A stretch of DNA of 11,358 bases from Microcaldota archaeon. GTDB lineage: Archaea > Micrarchaeota > Micrarchaeia > Micrarchaeales > CABMGC01. Both the position numbers and the translations under genes were made by a program. The notes under the pieces were generated by a model that saw only the letters and a list, made by a program, of their open reading frames with translations, was not told the origin of the DNA and did not search any database. Positions 5,750-11,358 of the stretch are shown here, piece after piece. How positions within the stretch are numbered: position 1 is the stretch's first letter; each line of letters begins with the position of its first letter. Location: assembly GCA_030043435.1 (NCBI GenBank), contig JASHXR010000046.1, positions 1 to 11,358 of the forward strand, read 5' to 3'.

Positions 5750-6907
5750 TCATGGCTGGAGCCAGTCTATCTCGTAGTACTCGTGCCTGCTCTCCGGCAG
5801 CCTTATCTGCCTTATCCTGTAATACGTCACCGCGGTCTCCCTGTCCGCTATCGCGAGTATCAGCTCCATCTTCCTGGCCCTGGCCTCCCTGAGCGCCCCG
5901 GCGAACTCCCTGCCTCCTATGTACTCCTCCTCGCCCAGCGAGAGCATCGCGCTCCTCGGCGCGTCCCTCTCGGGGCTCTCCGCCTCGCCGCCCCTCCTGT
6001 GGTAGAGGAGGTAGTCGAGCTTCACCCTCTTCCCGTCCTGGTCCCCAGGCACTGCCAGTATGAAGGTCTTCCTGACCGAGTGCGCGACCCTTATCGCCCT
6101 GGCCCACTCCGAGATGAGCAGCCTGGACTCCCTTGGGAAGACGTGTATGACGTGCTTCGAGTGCACCCACTCCCTGCTCCCCTCCTTGATCGGCCTCGCC
6201 CCTGGGAAGTAGACGCGGAAGTGGGTGCCAAACTTGAACCCTGTCTTTATCACGTAGCCCTTCTCCCTCCAGTCCCTATAGACGTCGTAGAGCTTCGGGA
6301 AGTCCCTCCTCCTTGCAGTAGCGTAGCCGAGCAGCTCCCTGCGCGTCGCGTTCTCGAGCTCCAGGATGCCGTGGTCTGTGAGGAAGAGCGTCTCGTAGAT
6401 GTCGAGCTTGTTGAGCTGCCCGCGCTCCGGGGCCTTGTACGAGCCGTACTGCCCGAACCACCACCCCTCGTAGAGCTCCCTCCCGCGCTCCGCATCGTCT
6501 ACTACGGAGATGAGGTCAGACTTGAAGAAGACGCCGCGTACCCCTGGCTTGGGCATGCGCACCGCGGCGCTCGGATACCCCTTCACTGCCGCCCTCTCCG
6601 GCTCTATGTACTCCGAGTCCGGAGACCTGATCATGAGGCCGCGGTCGCGCCAGTCCTTGTACGTGAAGTACCTCGCCGCGAACTTCCCCGACTTCCAGAA
6701 CCTCCTCGCGACCTCGTTGAACGTCATCGCCCTGGCGCCTGCCACGCACTCCGCATTCCTCACGTCCATGAGGTAGAGCGCCTCCTCTATGGCAAGGCTA
6801 AGCTCGCCTCCGCTCTCCCTGCCCAGGTCCCCATTGGCGAGTATGTCCCGTGTCGACTGGTCGGCTGCGACTATCCTTGACCTCGATACGAGCCTGAGCT
6901 TAAGCAT
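5750..6907 (-). CDS. endA: tRNA-splicing endonuclease, fused epsilon-2 (ARMAN) type
   Basis: Cuts archaeal pre-tRNAs at bulge-helix-bulge introns. The 385-residue chain is about twice the length of single-unit EndA. The catalytic half carries LYDVYRDWREKGYVIKTGFK (207-226), then FRVYFPG with Tyr233, HSKHVIHVFP with His249, and HSVRKTFILAV with Lys280, the full Tyr-His-Lys triad. The N-terminal half (about 40-100) repeats the helical part in degenerate form (FTYKDWRDRGLMI, 81-93) without a triad. The C-terminal part (about 295-385) adds another beta-rich unit ending YYRIRQIRLPES (362-373). This alphaN-alpha-betaC order matches the homodimeric epsilon-2 enzyme known from ARMAN archaea, which has broad intron specificity. 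The ATG at 6907 follows GAGGTC and a TATA box about 39 bases upstream. It is divergent from taw1, another tRNA-maturation gene. Confidence 0.92.
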   Translation of the reverse strand: MLKLRLVSRSRIVAADQSTRDILANGDLGRESGGELSLAIEEALYLMDVRNAECVAGARAMTFNEVARRFWKSGKFAARYFTYKDWRDRGLMIRSPDSEYIEPERAAVKGYPSAAVRMPKPGVRGVFFKSDLISVVDDAERGRELYEGWWFGQYGSYKAPERGQLNKLDIYETLFLTDHGILELENATRRELLGYATARRRDFPKLYDVYRDWREKGYVIKTGFKFGTHFRVYFPGARPIKEGSREWVHSKHVIHVFPRESRLLISEWARAIRVAHSVRKTFILAVPGDQDGKRVKLDYLLYHRRGGEAESPERDAPRSAMLSLGEEEYIGGREFAGALREARARKMELILAIADRETAVTYYRIRQIRLPESRHEYYEIDWLQP

Positions 6908-6942
6908 GCGACCGACCTCGTCTTATCTGTGTGCGGATACGC

Positions 6943-6950
6943 TTATATAA
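6943..6950. promoter_or_regulatory. Palindromic TATA element shared by endA and taw1
   Basis: TTATATAA is identical on both strands. Its centre is about 39 bases from the endA start at 6907 and about 71 bases from the taw1 start at 7018, so taw1 would have a leader of around 45 bases. No other strong TATA match is seen in the 110-base gap, although CCATTATA at 6962-6969 is a weaker plus-strand alternative. Confidence 0.6.
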
Positions 6951-7017
6951 CTTCATAAAGCCCATTATACGCGCCAGGCCGGGACGCAGATGCAGCACCG
7001 GCAGTCGTGATGAGCGT

Positions 7018-8052
7018 ATGGGACGAGAGAGCGGGGTCGTATTGCAGAAGGCGCCTGAGCTGGAGCCGAGGCCGCACATGCCTGCCCTGCTCGCCGAGAA
7101 GATGAGAAGGCAGGGTTACCACTTCGTAGGCAGGCACTCAGCAACCAAGATCTGCAACTACACCGCATCCAGCATGAAGAAGCACGGCGACGGCTGCTAC
7201 AAGAACCGCTTCTACGGCATCAGGAGCCACAGGTGCATACAGGCTACGCCTGCAGTTGGCTGCAACCTCGCCTGCACCTTCTGCTGGAGGATCATACCAG
7301 AGGAGGAGGGCTTCAAGTGGAACGAGATAAACGCGCTCCCGGGCTGGGACGACCCTGCGGCTATAGTGGACGGGCTGATAGGAGAGCACAAGCGGATAAC
7401 GAGCGGGTACAAGGGCAACGCGGACGTGGAGATGCAGAGGTGGCACGAGGCCCAGGACCCTGCGCACGTGGCGCTCAGCCTGACCGGCGAGCCCCTCTTC
7501 TACCCGAGGATGGGGGAGCTGCTCTCCGAGTTCCACAGGCGCGGCATAAGCACCTTCCTCGTGACCAACGGCACTATGACAAGGGCGCTCCGCGCGCTCA
7601 CCGTGATGCCTACCCAGCTCTACGTCTCCATACAGGCCCCGAACAGGGCGCTGTACGAGAGGATCACCAGGCCTAAGACGCCGAACGCATGGGAGGCGTT
7701 CCAGTCCTTCCTCGACGTCTTCTCTACCCTGGAGACGAGGAGGGTATTCAGGCTCACGCTGGTCCGCGGCGTCAACATGGAGGACGTGGAGGGATACGCC
7801 GAACTGATAAAGAGGGGCCGGCCGCACTACGTCGAGGTGAAGGGCTTCTCGTTCGTCGGAGGCGCAAGGGGCGAGGCGCGCTCCCTCTCATATCAACAGA
7901 TGCCCACGATGGACGAGGTGCTCGGATTCGCCGAAGAGATGGCAAAGGCATCGGGATACGCAGTAACCGACCGCCACGTCCAGTCCAGGGTGGCGCTCCT
8001 CTGCAGGGACGCGGACGCAGCGAGGGAGAGGATCATAAAATTCAAGAAGTGA
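7018..8052 (+). CDS. taw1: TYW1/Taw1 radical SAM enzyme for wybutosine-type tRNA-Phe modification
   Basis: Converts 1-methylguanosine-37 of tRNA-Phe into the tricyclic imG-14 base using pyruvate and SAM, the second step of wyosine formation. The 344-residue product has the radical SAM motif CNLACTFCWR (Cys82, 86, 89). It also has the three N-terminal cysteines that hold TYW1's second 4Fe-4S cluster, at 46 (KICNYT), 60 (GDGCYKN) and 73 (SHRCIQ), with spacing close to the Methanocaldococcus enzyme. Family signatures FYGIRSHRCIQATPA and LSLTGEPLFYP follow. Like archaeal forms it lacks the flavodoxin domain of eukaryotic TYW1. The start is ATG 7018, with GTGAT six bases upstream; the in-frame ATG at 6931 is upstream of the TATA element and rejected. 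ATG at 7078 is a possible shorter start. The UPF0104 gene follows after 9 bases. Confidence 0.94.
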   Translation: MGRESGVVLQKAPELEPRPHMPALLAEKMRRQGYHFVGRHSATKICNYTASSMKKHGDGCYKNRFYGIRSHRCIQATPAVGCNLACTFCWRIIPEEEGFKWNEINALPGWDDPAAIVDGLIGEHKRITSGYKGNADVEMQRWHEAQDPAHVALSLTGEPLFYPRMGELLSEFHRRGISTFLVTNGTMTRALRALTVMPTQLYVSIQAPNRALYERITRPKTPNAWEAFQSFLDVFSTLETRRVFRLTLVRGVNMEDVEGYAELIKRGRPHYVEVKGFSFVGGARGEARSLSYQQMPTMDEVLGFAEEMAKASGYAVTDRHVQSRVALLCRDADAARERIIKFKK

Positions 8053-8061
8053 GAGGCTAAG

Positions 8062-9270
8062 ATGGCAACAAGGGACGGCAGCGATGACGGCACCACGGCT
8101 ACTTCAGGGCGTAAGCATATCGAGCGCCGGGCCAAGGCCTCGGCGCGCAGCGGGCTCCTCGGCGCAGCCGCTAGGATAACGCGGAAGGGCAGGGACGAGG
8201 CGGCAGCTATTGCAAGGCAGAAGGGCGTGCGTAACGCGTTCGACATAGGGAACATAAGCAAGATACAGAAGGGCATCGAGTACGAGAACAGGGTAGGCAG
8301 GATAAGGCTGCTTATAGCGCTCATACTCATCATCAGCTTCGTCATCTTCGCGGCTATAGCTGTGTTCGCCATACAGAGCGGCGGCACCGCTGCCTTCTTC
8401 ACCGCGCTCTACTCGATGAACGTCTACTACTTCCTGCTCTCGCTGCTCGTCCTCTTCGCGGGCTACCTGATCCGGTATCCGAAGTGGCACCTCTACCTGA
8501 AGAAGCTGAAGGTGAAGATACCGACCAGGAAGAACTTCATGATCTACCTCTCCATGTACTCGATGGACATAACCCCGGGGAGATGGGGCCGCGCAGTGGT
8601 CGCGTACACGATCAACAAGCTGACTGGAGTAAGGTTCGGGGTCACCTTCCCCGCCATCGTAGCTGACATCTTCACTGACTTCGTCGGATTCGTGGTCATA
8701 CTGCTTGCCGCTACCCTCCTGCTCCGCAGGTTCGAGCTGCTCTCCATAGTGATAACAGTGCTGCTCCTCATCCCATTCGTCTTCATCTATGTCAAGAGGC
8801 CGTTCATCTATGTCAGGAAGAAGCTTGGCCACATCAAGAGGCTCAAGTCGGTCTTCGAGACCGGGGAGATATACTTCAGGAACAACAAGCTCCTGACCAG
8901 GGACGCATATGTGTACTCGATGATATATACCATACCGGCCATGTTCCTCAACGGCATGGCCCTGTATTTCGTGATGCTGGCCTTCGGCGTGCCGCTCTCC
9001 GTAGCCGACATACCGATAGTCCTCTTCATCTTCTCCTCGTCGCTGATACTGGGGATGGTAACCGGCATACCTGCCACGCTGGGCGTAACAGACGCCGCGC
9101 TTGTCGGATACCTCCTCCTCTTCTTCCCCTCCGTGATAACTATAGCGATGGCGGCGCTCATAGCGATCTTCTTCAGGATAGTCTCGGTCTGGTTCGTCCA
9201 GGGCTTCGGCTCGCTCGCCCTCTTCCAGACCATGAAGTACTGGCGCTCCGGCTCTCCCGCCGCGGCGTGA
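8062..9270 (+). CDS. UPF0104/AglD-like integral membrane protein (LPG synthase TM or flippase-like)
   Basis: A 402-residue protein with a basic, hydrophilic N-terminal region of about 80 residues, then roughly eight membrane segments from residue 81. Two family landmarks are visible: MDITPGRWGRAVVAY (168-182), corresponding to the PGRxGE-type loop, followed by a conserved helix with ADIFTDFVGF (201-210); and GIPATLGVTDAAL (335-347) near the C-terminus. The family includes the membrane half of MprF and archaeal AglD, so lipid or lipid-linked sugar translocation is the usual guess, but no soluble catalytic domain is present and the substrate is unknown. The Glu usual after PGRxG is Arg here. 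AGAGG lies five bases before the ATG, overlapping the taw1 stop region, so the two genes are likely co-transcribed without an obvious functional link. Confidence 0.82.
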   Translation: MATRDGSDDGTTATSGRKHIERRAKASARSGLLGAAARITRKGRDEAAAIARQKGVRNAFDIGNISKIQKGIEYENRVGRIRLLIALILIISFVIFAAIAVFAIQSGGTAAFFTALYSMNVYYFLLSLLVLFAGYLIRYPKWHLYLKKLKVKIPTRKNFMIYLSMYSMDITPGRWGRAVVAYTINKLTGVRFGVTFPAIVADIFTDFVGFVVILLAATLLLRRFELLSIVITVLLLIPFVFIYVKRPFIYVRKKLGHIKRLKSVFETGEIYFRNNKLLTRDAYVYSMIYTIPAMFLNGMALYFVMLAFGVPLSVADIPIVLFIFSSSLILGMVTGIPATLGVTDAALVGYLLLFFPSVITIAMAALIAIFFRIVSVWFVQGFGSLALFQTMKYWRSGSPAAA

Positions 9271-9311
9271 CGCAGCGAGGCCCTGTATCGGATCCGGTAC
9301 GACGCGCAGCG

Positions 9312-9324
9312 CCAGCCACGCTGG
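9312..9324. repeat. Short inverted repeat downstream of the UPF0104 gene
   Basis: CCAGC-CAC-GCTGG has perfect 5-base arms, and GGTAC at 9296-9300 and GTACC at 9324-9328 could form an outer pairing. It lies 42 bases past the stop codon in a 114-base gap and may mark the mRNA 3' end. No T-run follows, so terminator function is weakly supported. Confidence 0.3.
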
Positions 9325-9341
9325 TACCTTAGAGCCCGAAA

Positions 9342-9376
9342 TGCGTGGGAACCCTTATAACGCTTCCTTGCGTGGG
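9342..9376 (+). promoter_or_regulatory. ABC transporter promoter flanked by TGCGTGGG direct repeats
   Basis: CCCTTATAACG contains a TATA element (TTATAA, 9355-9360) centred about 27 bases before the ATG at 9385, so the transcript is probably leaderless or nearly so. The octamer TGCGTGGG occurs at 9342-9349 and 9369-9376, on both sides of the TATA box, exactly 27 bases apart. This layout suits a regulator that binds across the promoter; no known consensus is recognised. Confidence 0.55.
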
Positions 9377-9384
9377 GGTTTACG

Positions 9385-10986
9385 ATGCAGATATATGGGA
9401 CACTTGCGCTCTTGGTCGTCGATGCCATCTTCTCGTGGGCGCGCATGTTCGCCGCGCTCGGGATCTCGATAGCGCTTAGCATAGCTATTGGGGTCTATGC
9501 CGCAGTCTCGCGGCGCGCGGAGCGCGTCATCCTCCCTGTACTAGACGTGTTCCAGACGATACCCATACTTGCCTTCTTCCCTCTCGCCCTCGTCGTCTTC
9601 GTCTTCTACCTTCCCGGATACATAGGCATAAACGCTGCAGTGATCTTCCTGATAGTCACGTCCATGCTCTGGAACATCATCTTCGGGGTTTACGAGGCCG
9701 TCAAGACCATACCGAACGAGTTCCTCGAGGTCGCGGACCTCTACAGGATGGGGATATGGGAGAAGATGAGGAAGATCTTCATACCAGCTGCGGCGCCGAG
9801 GATAGTACAGCAGTCGATACTCTCGTGGTCGATAGGCCTCTTCTATCTGGTCACAAGCGAGATCTTCTCGTACGGAAGCACGACGTGCTGCAGCGTGAAG
9901 TACGGCATAGGCGCCGCCCTAGTGCAGCTCTCCCCCGGGGCTCCAGGGGGCAGCGTCACCGCATACCTGCTCGGCATAGCGGTCTTCATCGTCTTCGTGG
10001 TGCTGACCCGCTTCCTCTTCTTCAGGCCGCTCGAGAGGTACACGTCGAGGTATACGCGCACCACAGCCAGGTCGCCCACGCTCCTGGCAAGGCCCGGCAT
10101 GTTCGTCTCATGGTTCTCCAGGAGGGTCGTGGCGCAGCCCATCACGCGCCTCACCCTCAGGGCAAGGCAGGCGACGGGGGCCCAGCGCAAGCCTGCCGAT
10201 GAGGCTGTGGCCAGGGCCAAGGTCAAGGCCAGGAAGCCGGTAGGGAGATGGGTCTATTATGCCGCAGCTGCTGCGGTGCTTCTCATAGTCTTCGCCTCAT
10301 CGGCAGCGATACGCGACGCCATCTTCACATACGAGTATGCCGTGCTGACCGCGCTTGCGTTCTCCTTCGCAAGGATCTGGCTCGCGTTCTTGGTCATAAC
10401 TGCAGTGGCCATCCCGCTCTGCGTCTACCTCATCTTCATCTCCAGGCAGAGCTCTAAGTACCTGCTCTTCTTCCAGGTCGTGGCATCGATACCTGCCACG
10501 ATACTCCTGCCAGGGATAGCGATCGCGATAGGCAGCGCGCCATACCACGCGGAGATAGTCGCATTCATCATCTTCGTCCTCAGCGGCATCTGGTACGTCA
10601 TCTTCAGCATAATAGCGTCAACTAGGACCATACCGCCGTATGTCTCCGAGGTCAAGTCGCTCTTCAGGGTGAATGGCAAAGCGGCCTGGAAGTCAATCTA
10701 CATAAAGGCCATGATACCCGGATTCGTGACCGGGGCGCTGACCGCCATAGCCGCGGAGTGGAACGCGTCGATAGTGGCAGAGTGCTTCACTACGAACGGG
10801 ATCGCGGGCGGCTCCGTGATAAACTGCGTGGGCACTGGCATAGGCAAGCTGCTCGACTCCACTGTCACGTCAGGCAACATCACGCTCATGCTTGTGGCGC
10901 TTTTAAACCTTGTAGTGATGATACTACTGATAAACACGTTCGTCTGGAAGAGGATGTACAAGAACGTCTCCAAGATATACACGTGA
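9385..10986 (+). CDS. ABC transporter duplicated (fused) permease, NitT/TauT anion type
   Basis: Forms the membrane channel of an ABC importer. The 533-residue chain holds two permease domains in tandem, matching the 'duplicated permease of anion transport' group (COG4986). Domain 1 (about 15-215) has the ATPase-contact EAA loop EVADLYRMGIWEKMRKIFIP (115-134). Domain 2 (about 290-525) has EVKSLFRVNGKAAWKSIYIK (422-441), with Asn at the usual Gly position. A basic, helix-poor linker (about 215-288) joins them in the cytoplasm. Each domain has about five or six membrane helices. Cysteines fall in the equivalent loop of both domains (168-169; 467 and 481). The ATPase start codon follows after 4 bases. 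One fused permease would replace the usual permease dimer. The substrate is unknown, and no binding-protein gene lies in the window. Confidence 0.9.
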   Translation: MQIYGTLALLVVDAIFSWARMFAALGISIALSIAIGVYAAVSRRAERVILPVLDVFQTIPILAFFPLALVVFVFYLPGYIGINAAVIFLIVTSMLWNIIFGVYEAVKTIPNEFLEVADLYRMGIWEKMRKIFIPAAAPRIVQQSILSWSIGLFYLVTSEIFSYGSTTCCSVKYGIGAALVQLSPGAPGGSVTAYLLGIAVFIVFVVLTRFLFFRPLERYTSRYTRTTARSPTLLARPGMFVSWFSRRVVAQPITRLTLRARQATGAQRKPADEAVARAKVKARKPVGRWVYYAAAAAVLLIVFASSAAIRDAIFTYEYAVLTALAFSFARIWLAFLVITAVAIPLCVYLIFISRQSSKYLLFFQVVASIPATILLPGIAIAIGSAPYHAEIVAFIIFVLSGIWYVIFSIIASTRTIPPYVSEVKSLFRVNGKAAWKSIYIKAMIPGFVTGALTAIAAEWNASIVAECFTTNGIAGGSVINCVGTGIGKLLDSTVTSGNITLMLVALLNLVVMILLINTFVWKRMYKNVSKIYT

Positions 10987-10990
10987 TACG

Positions 10991-11358
10991 ATGAAGATGG
11001 TAAGGGTAGAGAGGGTCTCGTTCACGTTCGCCGGAAGCGGCCTAAAGACCATCTCGAACGCCACGTTCGACGCGGAGAAGGGCGAGTTCGTCTCCGTGAT
11101 GGGGCCTTCGGGCTGCGGCAAGTCCACGCTGCTCAGGATAATCGCAGGGCTGATACACCCTACCACCGGCAACGTGTTCTACATGAACAGGGAGGTGCGC
11201 GGCCCGACCCTCGGCATGTCGTTCGTCTTCCAGGACTTCGCGCTCCTGCCATGGCTCACGAACCTGGAGAACGTGAAGCTCGGGCTCTCCCTCATCGAGA
11301 TAAGCGAGAAGGAGAAGGCAGAGCGCGCGACCGAGCTCATAGAGCGGTTCGGCCTCAC
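10991..11358 (+). CDS. ABC transporter ATPase, NitT/TauT type, 3' truncated
   Basis: Powers the importer formed with the upstream fused permease. The 122 visible residues include Walker A GPSGCGKST (38-46) and the Q-loop FVFQDFALLPWLTNLENV (78-95). The LLPWL after the Q-loop is characteristic of the TauB/SsuB/NrtD group (COG1116), agreeing with the permease type. The window ends before the signature and Walker B motifs. ATG 10991 is chosen, but ATG 10997 is also possible: GTGAT at 10983-10987 overlaps the permease stop and would be nine bases from the second ATG. Four bases separate the permease stop from the first ATG, so translation is probably coupled. Confidence 0.92.
   Translation, partial: MKMVRVERVSFTFAGSGLKTISNATFDAEKGEFVSVMGPSGCGKSTLLRIIAGLIHPTTGNVFYMNREVRGPTLGMSFVFQDFALLPWLTNLENVKLGLSLIEISEKEKAERATELIERFGL

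Noticed and set aside
5708..6880. 390-codon plus-strand open frame opposite endA
   Set aside because: Repetitive Pro/Arg/Leu/Val composition, no recognisable motif, wholly antisense to the confidently identified endonuclease.
6931..7017. Longer taw1 start at ATG 6931
   Set aside because: It lies upstream of the TATA element at 6943-6950 and would add residues with no family similarity.
7007..7058. Possible C/D box sRNA (GTGATGA at 7007-7013, CTGA at 7055-7058)
   Set aside because: No internal D'/C' boxes and no terminal stem were found; the C-box-like bases are better explained as the taw1 ribosome binding site.
7138..7827. 229-codon minus-strand open frame opposite taw1
   Set aside because: No motif and complete overlap with the radical SAM gene, whose cysteines and signatures are intact.
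8104..8832. 242-codon minus-strand open frame opposite the UPF0104 gene
   Set aside because: Very Glu/Asp/Tyr-rich, the expected reverse complement of membrane-helix codons, with no domain.

Overview
The window is archaeal and most likely comes from the Micrarchaeota (ARMAN) group of DPANN archaea. The clearest sign is the 385-residue tRNA-splicing endonuclease at 5750-6907. It has a degenerate N-terminal endonuclease-like unit fused to a catalytic unit, as in the epsilon-2 type described from ARMAN archaea. Supporting signs are an archaeal TYW1-type wybutosine enzyme, TATA boxes at archaeal spacing before most genes, AGGTGA/GTGAT-type ribosome binding sites, and a tRNA-Glu gene without an encoded CCA. 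The taxon is an inference; no 16S gene is present. The window is gene-dense, with no gene-free stretch over 300 bases.

Layout. (1) 3-1622 (+): an MFS exporter of the 14-helix DHA2 type, cut by the left edge. (2) 1660-1734 (-): tRNA-Glu(UUC). It shares an AT-rich, near-symmetrical promoter element with the divergent thymidylate kinase gene. (3) 1810-5245: a thymidylate island. tmk and dcd run on the plus strand and meet, tail to tail, a dUTPase-like Dcd paralogue and a double-length ThyX-like protein on the minus strand. (4) 5298-5343: two adjacent inverted repeats between the thyX promoter and the gene upstream. (5) 5364-5642 (-): a small PRC-barrel protein with its own promoter, behind endA (5750-6907, -). 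(6) A palindromic TATA element at 6943-6950 separates endA from the divergent taw1 (7018-8052, +), which is followed closely by a UPF0104/AglD-like membrane protein (8062-9270). (7) 9385 to the end (+): an ABC importer of the NitT/TauT type, with two permease domains fused in one chain and the start of the ATPase gene, cut by the right edge.

How the genes work together. The island can carry dCTP to dTDP: deamination by Dcd (possibly with dUTP hydrolysis in the same enzyme), dUTP hydrolysis by the Dcd paralogue that has lost the deaminase glutamate, methylation of dUMP by the ThyX-like protein, and phosphorylation by Tmk. The ThyX-like protein is the most unusual: the canonical ThyX active-site residues appear to be divided between its two halves. 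endA and taw1 are both tRNA-maturation genes and share one divergent promoter region. The two transporters at the ends are separate cargo; their substrates cannot be read from sequence.
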